Shown here one piece after another: positions 31,462-41,540 of a DNA stretch of 48,715 nt. The stretch covers positions 1-48,715 of the forward strand of contig JAKOQD010000291.1 of NCBI GenBank assembly GCA_029778515.1. The letters are read 5' to 3'. The DNA is from Actinomycetes bacterium. Lineage in GTDB: Bacteria; Actinomycetota; Actinomycetes; Propionibacteriales; Propionibacteriaceae. The notes under the pieces were generated by a model, which saw only the letters and a list, made by a program, of their open reading frames with translations, did no database searches and was not told where the DNA came from. Position 1 is the first letter of the stretch. Every line of letters starts with the position of its first letter. A program made the translations under genes and the position numbers.

Positions 31462-32703
31462 CTATCTGCCTTCTTCGTGGTCGGCTGCGAATCGGCAGCC
31501 GTTGATGGTGATCTCGACCGGCACGCCGGCCGGCAACTGGGCGGTGGCGGTGAACTCCACCTCGACCGCCCTGGTCAGGTGGACCTCCTCGGTGGGCACC
31601 GAGGTCGGCGGGTATTCGGCTGCGGGAGCGATCCGGGTGAGCGTGGCTGGGGTGGCGGCGTTGCCCCAGTCCCCGGCGACGCTGGCTTCGTCGCCCACGC
31701 AGACCTGGCCGAGCTGGACGGGGGAGAGCCAGGCGGTCACCTTGCTTGGCGTGGCCGGACGGATGGCCACCGCGGTCGCCCCCGGCGCCAGCCGGTCCCC
31801 GCTGGCGGCAACGCTCACCACGACCCCGTTCGCAGGTGCGGTGAGCACGGCGAGCTTGAACTGCACCTGCGCGAGTTCGATCGGCACCTGCATGGTGTCG
31901 GCGGCGATCTCGGCGAGTTCCTTGAGGTCGACCAGGCCGGCGCGGGCATCGGTGATCTTGTCGGCTGCATCAGCCAGCTTCTCGAGTCCGTCTTTGGCCT
32001 TGCGTAGCCCCTTTTCGAGCTTGGGCAGGTTGGTGTTGATCTTCTTAAGGCCCGCGTCCATCTTCTTCAGCGCGGCCTTCAGCTTGGCGATGCCCTGCTG
32101 CAACTCCTCGCGGCTGGGTATGCCTGGCACCGGGACGGGCGGGTAGTTGGCCAGCAGTTCCTGGGCCTGCTTGAGTTGCTTGGCCACTAGTGGCCGCTGC
32201 TTCTTCAGCTGCTTGCGCGCCTTCACCAACTTGGCCTTGGTGTCGGTGAGGGTGTTGATGGCCTTCTTCACATCGGCCGTCTTGTCGGCGACCTCTTCGG
32301 CCTTGTCGTCCGTCTTGTCGATGGCCGCGGCCAGCAGGTCGACTTGGGCGGCGGTGACCTTCGCGTCCGCTTTCGCGACCTGCACCTGTGCTTCCAACCC
32401 GGACGCATCCAGCGTGGCCAGGGTTTGGCCGACTCGCACGGTGTCGCCCTCGGCCACCAGGACGTCCGCGAGCTGTATGAACGAGCCGAGCGCGTAGGTG
32501 GACGCGGTGCGGCTGGCGTCCGCGGTGCGCTGGCCGGACGATTCGAAGCCGGCATCAAGGTTGACCGCGGGCATCGCCAGGGTCGGTACCGCGACGGTCT
32601 CCAGGCGATCCTTGACCCTGCCGGCGACCACCAGCTCAGCGGGTGCCGGGGCACAGCCGGCGACCAGGAGGGTGCCGACCAGTACGGCTGCGAAGCGCTT
32701 CAT
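31462..32703 (-). CDS. Lipoprotein adaptor with long coiled-coil hairpin (HlyD-like)
   Basis: 413 residues. Signal peptide with lipobox VAGC (Cys17). A first half-lipoyl motif (LAEGD-like VLVAEGDTVRVGQTLATLDASG) is followed by a long Lys/Leu/Asp-rich alpha-helical region (about 110-275), interrupted by a Pro-rich turn (YPPVPVPGIPS). That is the expected shape of a coiled-coil hairpin. The second lipoyl half (APANGVVVSVAASGDRLAPG) and a beta-barrel domain follow. Lipid-anchored adaptors of this length are unusual next to a normal membrane-anchored HlyD. It overlaps the TetR stop by 4 nt and is the first structural gene of the operon. Confidence 0.82.
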   Translation of the reverse strand: MKRFAAVLVGTLLVAGCAPAPAELVVAGRVKDRLETVAVPTLAMPAVNLDAGFESSGQRTADASRTASTYALGSFIQLADVLVAEGDTVRVGQTLATLDASGLEAQVQVAKADAKVTAAQVDLLAAAIDKTDDKAEEVADKTADVKKAINTLTDTKAKLVKARKQLKKQRPLVAKQLKQAQELLANYPPVPVPGIPSREELQQGIAKLKAALKKMDAGLKKINTNLPKLEKGLRKAKDGLEKLADAADKITDARAGLVDLKELAEIAADTMQVPIELAQVQFKLAVLTAPANGVVVSVAASGDRLAPGATAVAIRPATPSKVTAWLSPVQLGQVCVGDEASVAGDWGNAATPATLTRIAPAAEYPPTSVPTEEVHLTRAVEVEFTATAQLPAGVPVEITINGCRFAADHEEGR

Positions 32704-33317
32704 GACCGCGTCACAGTGGTCAGGAAGACATCGACCAGTTTCTCCAGCTCGGCTCGCGGCGGCGGCCCGCTCGGTTCCACGCTGAGGAAGCCGTCCAGCG
32801 CGATGTAGGTCATCATCGAGCCGACGTACATCCGCGCGGACAGCTCAGGATCGTCCAGGCGGATCAGGTCCAACTCGGCGCTGTACCGGAGCAGCTTCTC
32901 GGTGCGGTCGAGCACCTGGCCGGGCAGCGCCTCCCGGAACCCGCTGCGTAGCTCGGGCACGCGGAAGACCTCGCCCAGCACGAGCCGCACCAGGGCGATC
33001 GACTCCGGCTGTAGCAAGTTTGCGGTGAGCCGGACGGAGAACTCGACCAGGTTGCGCCGCAGGTCTTCCAGGGTGCGCATCCGGTCCAGGTCTGGTGGGT
33101 CCATCACCAGCTGGCTGATGCCGTTGAGGATCACATCGCCGAGCAGGTCGATCTTGGTTGGGAAGTAGGCGTAGAGGGTCTGCTTGCTGACCGCGGCCTC
33201 GGCGGTGACCGCGTCCATCGACGTGGCTGCGAACCCCTGGGCGAGGAACAGCTTCCGCGCTGCGGCACTGATCTGTGCGCGTTTGGCTGCTCTGCGCGGG
33301 CTCAACGCAGTGGTCAT
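32700..33317 (-). CDS. TetR/AcrR family repressor of the efflux operon
   Basis: 205 residues. The helix-turn-helix is clear (ARKLFLAQGFAATSMDAVTA, then AAVSKQTLYAYFPTKIDLL, about residues 20-60), and the C-terminal domain resembles the AcrR-like C-terminal group (ESIALVRLVLGEVFRVPEL). It is the first gene of the seven-gene efflux operon, and its start codon directly follows a perfect 29-bp operator that overlaps the -10. Autorepression, relieved by an exported drug or metabolite, is the natural reading. Confidence 0.88.
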   Translation of the reverse strand: MTTALSPRRAAKRAQISAAARKLFLAQGFAATSMDAVTAEAAVSKQTLYAYFPTKIDLLGDVILNGISQLVMDPPDLDRMRTLEDLRRNLVEFSVRLTANLLQPESIALVRLVLGEVFRVPELRSGFREALPGQVLDRTEKLLRYSAELDLIRLDDPELSARMYVGSMMTYIALDGFLSVEPSGPPPRAELEKLVDVFLTTVTRS

Positions 33318-33346
33318 GAATCAAACTGTACCGTTCAGTTTGATTC
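33318..33346. promoter_or_regulatory. TetR operator overlapping the leaderless promoter of the efflux operon
   Basis: Perfect inverted arms GAATCAAACTG (33318-33328) and CAGTTTGATTC (33336-33346) with a 7-nt spacer. On the minus strand TACAGT (33325-33330) acts as -10, 7 nt before the TetR ATG at 33317, with TTGCGC as a possible -35 16 nt further up. The operator covers the -10 and the start site. Confidence 0.85.
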
Positions 33347-33372
33347 GCGCAAGTCCCGTCGTCGGCCCCTTG

Positions 33373-33378
33373 TACGCT
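33373..33378 (+). promoter_or_regulatory. -10 element of a leaderless transcript (PrsW gene)
   Basis: TACGCT, then 7 nt, then ATG at 33386. The efflux operator lies about 27 nt upstream, so repressor binding might also affect this promoter. Confidence 0.5.
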
Positions 33379-33385
33379 GGGCGCC

Positions 33386-34801
33386 ATGACGAATCCGGTG
33401 GCCGAGTTGGCGCGACGGCGCAACGACCTACCCGGACCCGTCGATCACTCGCTGCCACTGCCGAAACGGCTGCTCAAGTCCGGCTGGACCTGGGCGATCG
33501 TCGCGCTCACCCTCGCCTACACCGCCGCGCTGTTCTCGCAGTACTTCACGATCACCGCGGACGTGCCGGTGACCGGGGGTGTGATCCCAGGCATCAATTC
33601 CGCGGCCATCCGTCGTGCAGCCTGGCTGGCGCTGCCGACGCTGGCGTTCTGGGCGGTGGTCTTCATCTGGGCCGACCGGTACCGTCCGCAGCGCCTCGCG
33701 GTCTGGTTCCTGACGCTCGGCTGGGGCGGGAGCATCGCCACCTTCGTCTCGCTGCACATCAATACCTGGGCCGCCCAGCAGATGGCGGTCACCGGCAACG
33801 GCGACCCAGCCACCAGCGCCCGCGCGGCGATCTTCATCGCACCGTTCGTGGAGGAGGCCGCGAAGGCGTCCGTGCTCTTCCTGATCGCGGTGATCGCCCG
33901 GTACCGGCTGGTCTCCAAGGTGTCGGTGATCGTGCTCGCGGGCTTGTCAGCTGCCGGTTTCGCGTTCACCGAGAACATCATCTACTACGCCAGGGCGATC
34001 GTTTACTCCAGCGAGAACATCGGGGTTGGCGACGCGGACGCGGCGGTCAATCAGATCGTCTGGCTGCGCGGCTTCTGGACCTGCTTCGGGCATCCGCTGT
34101 TCACGATGATGACCGGCATCGGCGTGGCGGTGGCGCTGCGCACCCGCAGCAAGGTGGTGCGCGTGCTCGCCCCGGTGATCGGTTACGGTGCGGCCGCCCT
34201 GCTGCACATGATCTTCAACTCCCAGGCCAGCCTGAACGACCAGAACGGCCAGATGTTCGTGTACGCCTTCGTGGCGCTGCCGATGGTGTTGTCCGCAGTG
34301 ATCTACGTGGTTCGGCAGGTGTTCAAGCAGGGCCGGGTGCTCGCCCTGCGCTTGGACGACTACGTCCGGCTCGGTTGGCTGCCCGCGTCCGACCCGATGG
34401 TTTTCGCGAAGCTCCGGACGCGGCTGTGGGCCCTGCTGGTGGCGATCACCCGCGGTTGGCGCACGTTCACCGCCACCCTGCACTTGCAGCGGACGCTGAC
34501 CGAGCTCGCCTACCTGCGCGACGGGCAGATCAGGGGCGTTTACGACGAGGCCGGCAACGTCCGCGCCCGTGAGCTGGTGGAGACTGCGCAGAGCCTTCGG
34601 GGCATCGCCATCGCCGACCCGAGGGGACTGAGGCTCAACCTGCCACGCATCCGCCGTCCGCGGGCGGTCGGGTACGTGCCGCCCGCGTACCCCGGTCCGT
34701 CAGGAATCGGGGGCAACTGGCCAGCGCGGCCGGGTGCCGCCCCGCTAGGATCGCCTGGGTACTCGGCTGTGGACCCGAAGTGGGGTCCGCCACCTGGTTA
34801 G
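33386..34801 (+). CDS. PrsW family intramembrane metalloprotease
   Basis: 471 residues with about eight membrane segments. The four signature regions of PrsW are present: EEAAK (Glu156-Glu157), GFAFTENIIYY (Glu196), CFGHPLFT (His236) and ALLHMIFN (His274). The founding member in Bacillus subtilis performs site-1 cleavage of an anti-sigma factor. A long hydrophilic C-terminal tail (about 330-471, Pro/Gly-rich at the end) extends beyond the usual domain. No sigma or anti-sigma gene is close. The next gene, a dynamin-like GTPase, starts 9 nt after the stop, so the two are probably co-transcribed. Confidence 0.87.
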   Translation: MTNPVAELARRRNDLPGPVDHSLPLPKRLLKSGWTWAIVALTLAYTAALFSQYFTITADVPVTGGVIPGINSAAIRRAAWLALPTLAFWAVVFIWADRYRPQRLAVWFLTLGWGGSIATFVSLHINTWAAQQMAVTGNGDPATSARAAIFIAPFVEEAAKASVLFLIAVIARYRLVSKVSVIVLAGLSAAGFAFTENIIYYARAIVYSSENIGVGDADAAVNQIVWLRGFWTCFGHPLFTMMTGIGVAVALRTRSKVVRVLAPVIGYGAAALLHMIFNSQASLNDQNGQMFVYAFVALPMVLSAVIYVVRQVFKQGRVLALRLDDYVRLGWLPASDPMVFAKLRTRLWALLVAITRGWRTFTATLHLQRTLTELAYLRDGQIRGVYDEAGNVRARELVETAQSLRGIAIADPRGLRLNLPRIRRPRAVGYVPPAYPGPSGIGGNWPARPGAAPLGSPGYSAVDPKWGPPPG

Positions 34802-34810
34802 GAGGCGGGT

Positions 34811-36712
34811 ATGAGCGCTGGACGCTTGGCTGCGTCCCTCGTCCGTCTTCGCGATGCCCTCGCCGGCGTCCGATTGCCGCTGGAGTTGCCCGGCTCCGCG
34901 GACGCGCTGGCTCGTGCCCGGGGTTATGTGGCCCAACTCGACGACTACGTGCTGCCTCGGCTGGACCGGCTGGACGCCCCGCTGCTGGCCGTGATCGGCG
35001 GCTCGACGGGCGCTGGCAAGTCCACGCTGGTCAACTCACTGCTCGGCCGGGTGGTGACCGCGCCGGGCGTGATCCGGCCAACCACCCGCTCGCCGGTACT
35101 GGTGCACCACCCCGACGATGCGGAGTGGTTCGCGTCCGACAAGATCCTGCCTGGGCTGGCCCGCAGCACCAGGACCGCCAGCGACGCCCGCACGCTGCAG
35201 GTGGTCGCCGAACCCACCCTGCCGCGCGGGCTGGCGATCCTGGACGCCCCCGACGTCGACTCGGTGGTTGCCGAAAATCGAGCGCTGGCGGCCCAGCTCC
35301 TGGCTGCCGCCGACCTCTGGCTGTTTGTGACCACCGCCGCCCGGTACGCCGACGCGGTGCCCTGGGACTACCTGCGCACCGCGGCCGAGCGCCATGCCGT
35401 GGTGGCGGTGGTGCTCGACCGCGTGCCGCCGGCGGCGATGGGCGAGGTGCCGGCGCACCTCGGGCAGATGATGGGCCAGCGCGGGCTCGGCTCATCGCCG
35501 TTGTTCGCGGTGCCGGAGACCGACGTCGACGCCACCGGACTGCTGCCGAACACCGCGGTGGCGCCAATCCGGGACTGGCTGGGCGAGCTGGCCGCGGACG
35601 CGGTGAGTCGCAACCGGGTGGTGCTGCAGACCCTGGACGGTGCGATCGGAGCGCTCCTCGCTGGTGCGCCGGGAATCGCTGCGGCCGCTGAGGCGCAGGC
35701 CGCCAGCCTGGACACGCTTCGCAGTGACGCCGAGAAGTCGTTCGCCGAAGCCGTCCGGACTATCTCGGTGCAGACCGCGGACGGCACCCTGCTGCGCGGC
35801 GAAGTGCTGGCGCGCTGGCACGACTTCGTGGGCACGGGGGAGTTCTTCCGTGCTGTCGAGCAGAAGATTGGCTGGCTGCGCGACCGCCTGGTGGCTGCGA
35901 TCAAGGGCGAGCCCAAGCAGGCTCTCGACATGAAGGCGGCCGTCGAATCGGGCATGGAAGTGCTGATCCGCGAGGAGGGCGAAGCTGCCGCGCGGCGGGT
36001 CGAGTCGGCCTGGCAGGCGCATCCGGCCGGGCGGGAGTTGCTGGCCGCGACCAAGGAGGACCTCAGTCGTGCCTCCCGGGATTATCCGCTGGCCGCGGCT
36101 AACGCCGTCCGCTCCTGGCAAGGCGATGTGCTTGAGTTGGTGAGTCGTGAGGGCGCAGCGAAGAAGTCCGCGGCACGGTTCTGGGCGCTCGGCGTCAACG
36201 GGGTCGGGGTGGCGCTGATGGTTCTGGTCTTCTCCCAGACCGGTGGGCTGATCGGCGCCGAGGTCGGGGTGGCCGGCGGCACTGCGGTGTTGGCCCAGCG
36301 GGTGCTGGAAGCGATCTTCGGTGAGGACGCGGTCCGCCGGTTGGCCAAGCAGGCCAAAACCGATCTGGACGCTCGGGTCGAGGCCGTGCTGGCCGCTGAG
36401 TTGAGCCGCTATCTCGCCGCGGTGGACGGGGTGGACGCCGCCCCCGACCAGGCCGAGCAGTTGCTGGCCGCGGTGGCTGAGGTGGACGCGACCCGCGCAG
36501 CCGACGGCCGGCTGACCTTGCCGGGGGAGCTGGCCCTGTCGGATCAGCCGGTCTCCCCAGCTCGGCTGGTCGAGCGTGCGCAGACCCCGTCGTTGTTGGA
36601 TCGGTCGACTACAGATCAGCCGGTCGAGCATGTGGCCCTGCCGAACCCGTCCGCCACCGATCAGGACATTGCGATCACCGCTGAAGTCCTCGCCAGTGAG
36701 GACGAACAGTGA
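34811..36712 (+). CDS. Dynamin-like GTPase, first of an adjacent pair
   Basis: 633 residues. P-loop GGSTGAGKST (63-72), G2-region Thr in RPTTRSPV, and a G3 motif that reads DAPD where most GTPases have DxxG. The G4 position is VVLDRVP, not NKxD. A long helical region follows, then a hydrophobic segment (about 455-500, GVNGVGVALMVLVFSQTGGLIGAE) suited to membrane insertion, and more helix. This is the layout of bacterial dynamin-like proteins, which remodel membranes and in actinobacteria often come in pairs. AGGAGG precedes the ATG. The stop overlaps the start of the second GTPase gene by 4 nt (GTGA), so the two proteins probably act as a heteromer. Confidence 0.82.
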   Translation: MSAGRLAASLVRLRDALAGVRLPLELPGSADALARARGYVAQLDDYVLPRLDRLDAPLLAVIGGSTGAGKSTLVNSLLGRVVTAPGVIRPTTRSPVLVHHPDDAEWFASDKILPGLARSTRTASDARTLQVVAEPTLPRGLAILDAPDVDSVVAENRALAAQLLAAADLWLFVTTAARYADAVPWDYLRTAAERHAVVAVVLDRVPPAAMGEVPAHLGQMMGQRGLGSSPLFAVPETDVDATGLLPNTAVAPIRDWLGELAADAVSRNRVVLQTLDGAIGALLAGAPGIAAAAEAQAASLDTLRSDAEKSFAEAVRTISVQTADGTLLRGEVLARWHDFVGTGEFFRAVEQKIGWLRDRLVAAIKGEPKQALDMKAAVESGMEVLIREEGEAAARRVESAWQAHPAGRELLAATKEDLSRASRDYPLAAANAVRSWQGDVLELVSREGAAKKSAARFWALGVNGVGVALMVLVFSQTGGLIGAEVGVAGGTAVLAQRVLEAIFGEDAVRRLAKQAKTDLDARVEAVLAAELSRYLAAVDGVDAAPDQAEQLLAAVAEVDATRAADGRLTLPGELALSDQPVSPARLVERAQTPSLLDRSTTDQPVEHVALPNPSATDQDIAITAEVLASEDEQ

Positions 36713-38310
36713 GCGCGGCCGACGATCATCTCGCCAGACGGGTCCGAGCGCTCGGCGAGGCCGTCGATGCGGCATCCGGACGCAGCGACGCCCAACTGGT
36801 GGCCAAGGCGAAGGCCATCGTCGCCAGGGCGGGCGAGCGGGTTGCGCTGAGCGGCAGCTACACGGTCGTGGCTTTCGCCGGAGCGACCGGTTCGGGTAAG
36901 TCCAGCCTCTTCAACGCGATCACCGAGACTGAACTGGCTCGGGTCGCGGTGCGGCGGCCGACCACGTCGAAGCCCCTGGCGGTCAGCTGGGGTACCGAGC
37001 TGCCGCACGAGTTGCTGGACTGGCTCGACGTGACCAAGCGGCACCTGGTGCCGTCCGGCCCGTCGGAGTTCTCCGACCTGGTGCTGTTGGACCTGCCCGA
37101 CCACGACTCGACCGAACTGGGACACCGGCTGACGGTAGACCGGTTGGTTGAGCTGGTGGATGCCCTGATCTGGGTGGTCGACCCCCAGAAGTACGCGGAC
37201 GCGGCCCTGCACGACGGCTATCTCAAACGGCTCGCGCCGTACGCGGACGTGATGATGGTGGTGCTCAACCAGGCCGACCGGCTGCCGCCGGCTGAACTCG
37301 ACCGTTGCCTGAGCGACCTGCGACGGCTGCTGGACAGCGAGGGCCTTCGGGCCACGCCGATCATGGCAACCTCGGCGCTGCGGGGCACCGGCGTCGCGGA
37401 GTTGCGGTCGGCTTTGGCCCGAACGGTCGCCAACAAGCAGGCCATGACCAAGCGGCTGGCTGCCGATGTGAGCGTCACGGCCGGCGAGCTGGCCGCGGAA
37501 CTCGGCGCGTCCGCTGAGCCGGACATCAACAACCGGGTGCGTCGGCAACTGGTGAGCGTGCTGGGTGACGCCGCCGGCGTCCCGGTGGTGGTGGACGGGG
37601 TGCGTCGGGCCTGGCGCAAGCGTGGGGCGGCGGCCACCGGCTGGCCCTTCGTCACCTGGATTGCCCGGCTGAAGCCGGATCCGCTGCGGAAGTTGCGGCT
37701 CGACCTGCCGAAGGGCGAGCACAGTCCCACGGAGGTGAATCGGACTTCCCTGCCGAAGGCTACTTCGGTGCAGCGCGCGCGGGTCGACCAGGCGTTGCGC
37801 GAGCTGGTCGATGTGGCATCGGACGGGCTCCCGCGTGGCTGGATGCTCGCGGTCAAGGGGGCCGTACAGGGCAACGAGGAAAAGCTGCTGGACGACCTGG
37901 ATCGGGCCATCGCCGGCGCCGACCTGACGGTGCGCAGGGGCACCTGGTGGTGGGCCCTGTTCGGGGTGCTGCAGTGGCTGCTCATCGCTGCGGTGGTCGC
38001 GGGAGCAGCGTGGCTGTTCTCCGGTCCAGTGCTGGCCAGTATGGGACTACCGCCGTTGCCGACGGTGCTGTGGTACTCGATTCCTGCGGGCACCTGGCTG
38101 CTGGTCGGGGGAGTGCTCGGCGGCATCCTGTTGGCCGTATTGGGGCGGGCGTTCGTCGAGATGGGCGCCAACAGCCACGCCCGGACGGCTCAACGCAGTC
38201 TGGACGAGGCGGTGGCGGACGTGGTGGCCAGCGAGGTGCTGGTCCCGGTCGAGTCCGAGTTGGCCCGCTACGCGACTGCGCGCAAAGCGCTGCGCACCGC
38301 AATGGGCTGA
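36709..38310 (+). CDS. Dynamin-like / YfjP-type GTPase, second of the pair
   Basis: 533 residues. P-loop GATGSGKSS (58-66), Thr of G2 in RRPTTSKPL, G3 variant LLDLPDHDS, and a more normal G4 NQAD. Two membrane segments near 405-480 (WWALFGVLQWLLIAAVVAGAAWLF and IPAGTWLLVGGVLGGILLAVLG) anchor it, with a helical tail after them. Similar paired GTPases in Streptomyces take part in septum completion during sporulation; whether this organism uses them at the division septum is an inference. GTG start overlapping the upstream stop. Confidence 0.82.
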   Translation: MSAADDHLARRVRALGEAVDAASGRSDAQLVAKAKAIVARAGERVALSGSYTVVAFAGATGSGKSSLFNAITETELARVAVRRPTTSKPLAVSWGTELPHELLDWLDVTKRHLVPSGPSEFSDLVLLDLPDHDSTELGHRLTVDRLVELVDALIWVVDPQKYADAALHDGYLKRLAPYADVMMVVLNQADRLPPAELDRCLSDLRRLLDSEGLRATPIMATSALRGTGVAELRSALARTVANKQAMTKRLAADVSVTAGELAAELGASAEPDINNRVRRQLVSVLGDAAGVPVVVDGVRRAWRKRGAAATGWPFVTWIARLKPDPLRKLRLDLPKGEHSPTEVNRTSLPKATSVQRARVDQALRELVDVASDGLPRGWMLAVKGAVQGNEEKLLDDLDRAIAGADLTVRRGTWWWALFGVLQWLLIAAVVAGAAWLFSGPVLASMGLPPLPTVLWYSIPAGTWLLVGGVLGGILLAVLGRAFVEMGANSHARTAQRSLDEAVADVVASEVLVPVESELARYATARKALRTAMG

Positions 38311-38332
38311 GCCCGTCGACTCTTCTGCCCAG

Positions 38333-38359
38333 TTATCCACAGGCCCAGATTCATCCACA
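38333..38359 (+). promoter_or_regulatory. Two DnaA-box-like 9-mers upstream of ssb
   Basis: TTATCCACA (38333-38341) matches the DnaA-box consensus exactly; TCATCCACA (38351-38359) differs by one base. Same orientation, 18 nt start to start, 70-95 nt before the ssb start. A possible -10 (GATAGT, 38399-38404) lies downstream of them. Confidence 0.5.
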
Positions 38360-38427
38360 GTCGACCAAACTCGCTGACGCCGAAACCGGCCTCCTGCCGA
38401 TAGTGAAGGCAGAGAGGAAGGAAGAAC

Positions 38428-38901
38428 ATGGATGCAGTGATCTGGATGACCGGCTATGTCGGCAGTGAGGTGGAGTACCGGCAGGTGCGGGAAGACCTGG
38501 TCTTCGCCAGCTTCCGGCTGGCCTGCACGCCGCGACTGCGGCGCGGCGGCGAATGGTCTGATGGTGAGACGACCTGGATCGGCGTCACGTGCAGCCGTGC
38601 GCTGGCGGAGAACGTTCGCGACAGTATCGCCAAGGGCGATCCCGCAGTCGTGGTGGGCAAGCTGCGCACTAGCCGCTGGAAGGACGACCAGGGGGTCTCG
38701 CGGGAGCGGCTGGTGCTTGAGGCCCTCGCGGTCGGGCACGACCTCAACCGGGGAGTCACGGAGTTCACCAAGAACGTCCGACCGCCGGTCGAAGAGGTTC
38801 AGGTGAACCTCGGTGAAATGGTGATGGCCACCGAACTCCAGGAGGAGGTCTGGTCGGCTGAGGCCGACTCGCAAGCGGATGGTGTAGCCGCCGTGGCCTG
38901 A
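38428..38901 (+). CDS. ssb: Single-stranded DNA-binding protein, divergent short form
   Basis: 157 residues with one OB fold (about 1-110): WMTGYVGSEVEYRQVREDLVFASFRLA, then TWIGVTCSRALAENVRDSIAKGDPAVVVGKLRTSRW in outline. Unlike the main replicative SSB it lacks the Gly/Pro-rich tail and the acidic DDxPF tip and ends ADGVAAVA, so it should not recruit partners through that tip. It resembles the second SSB of mycobacteria (Rv2478c), which is likewise encoded next to an EttA-type ABC-F gene. GAGGAAGGAAG precedes the ATG. Possible DnaA sites lie upstream. Confidence 0.85.
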   Translation: MDAVIWMTGYVGSEVEYRQVREDLVFASFRLACTPRLRRGGEWSDGETTWIGVTCSRALAENVRDSIAKGDPAVVVGKLRTSRWKDDQGVSRERLVLEALAVGHDLNRGVTEFTKNVRPPVEEVQVNLGEMVMATELQEEVWSAEADSQADGVAAVA

Positions 38902-38993
38902 GACTCGTACCGATTCTCACCGTCGATTGCGCTCGATCAACCAATCTGGATCTCAACATGCTCCCGGTCAAGTCAGTTCGATCGGTTCGGCCC

Positions 38994-38999
38994 TAGGAT
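38994..38999 (+). promoter_or_regulatory. -10 element of a leaderless transcript (TetR gene)
   Basis: TAGGAT, then 7 nt, then ATG at 39007. Confidence 0.5.
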
Positions 39000-39006
39000 C
39001 GTTCGC

Positions 39007-39702
39007 ATGGGACGGAAGGGTTCTTACGCAAAGGGAATCGCCAAGCGCGAAGAGATCCTGACTTCCGCCCTGGAGGTCATCGCACGGGAGGGCTACGGCC
39101 ACGCGTCCCTGCGCGAACTGTCCGATGCGGTTGGTCTCACCCAGGCCGGAGTGCTGCACTACTTCGACTCCAAGGAAGACCTGTTCGTCGAGGTGCTTCG
39201 GCGCAGCGATCAGCTCGCGTGGGCCCGGGTCGGGCCTCCGCAGGGGGCCGAGACTGCCGAACGGTTCCTGGCGAACCTTGCGGGCAACACCAAGGAACCC
39301 GGGCTGACCCAGCTGTATGTGCAGCTTTCCGCGATCGCGGCGGCAGGTGAGGGGCCGGCGCGAACCTACTTGGCGTCCAGAAACAGGGACTTCCACCGCT
39401 GGGTCGCGGAATCGTTACGGCTCGAACGGGAGGCTGACCCGAGCTTCGCCTCAGGCCTCGAGCCGCTGCTCGCCACTCGGGTCATCATGGCTGTCTCCGA
39501 CGGACTGCAGAACCAGTGGCTGATGGACCCGTCCTTCGACCTGGCCGCGATCGTCGGTCACGTGATTGAGCTACTGGTTCGCGGCGGAGCGGTTGTGGAC
39601 GAAGCCCGAGACGTGCCGGAAGACCATTCCCGAGCCTTGGTTGTCCCGGCTGTGGCGCGGCTGACCGCACCACGCCCGCGGCCAAACACCATTCCGGCGT
39701 AG
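39007..39702 (+). CDS. TetR/AcrR family transcriptional regulator
   Basis: 231 residues. Helix-turn-helix in ILTSALEVIAREGYGHASLRELSDAVGLTQAGVLHYFDSKEDLF in outline (about 17-60). Regulators with the N-terminal pattern RKGSYAKGIAKREEIL are common in actinobacteria and are often seen near glycosidase genes; none is adjacent here. The effector is unknown. Leaderless promoter. Convergent with ettA, with 88 nt between the stops. Confidence 0.85.
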   Translation: MGRKGSYAKGIAKREEILTSALEVIAREGYGHASLRELSDAVGLTQAGVLHYFDSKEDLFVEVLRRSDQLAWARVGPPQGAETAERFLANLAGNTKEPGLTQLYVQLSAIAAAGEGPARTYLASRNRDFHRWVAESLRLEREADPSFASGLEPLLATRVIMAVSDGLQNQWLMDPSFDLAAIVGHVIELLVRGGAVVDEARDVPEDHSRALVVPAVARLTAPRPRPNTIPA

Positions 39703-39790
39703 AGCTGATCTCGAAGTGCCGGGCGCGCGGCCCAGCAGACCGGTCGATTGAACTGCCGCCGGAGACCGTTTCGCGGATCCCCTGACGAGT

Positions 39791-41473
<1,683 letters not shown>

Positions 41474-41540
41474 GGCGATCAATCCTTGCAGAGCTGGGTG
41501 TGGAGCGGCGTCCAGTATGCCAGCGTCCGGAGGCTTTGGG

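Noticed and set aside
30650..32146. A 498-codon open frame on the plus strand across the adaptor genes
   Set aside because: Same effect of GC bias. The minus-strand adaptors have lipobox, lipoyl and coiled-coil features and fit the operon spacing.
32845..33423. Alternative frame over the TetR gene of the efflux operon
   Set aside because: No helix-turn-helix and no ribosome site; the frame ending at 32700 has a clear TetR fold and overlaps the next gene.
38311..38427. A replication origin suggested by DnaA-like boxes
   Set aside because: Only two boxes, no AT-rich unwinding region, and no dnaA, dnaN or parAB genes nearby. Kept only as a possible regulatory site.
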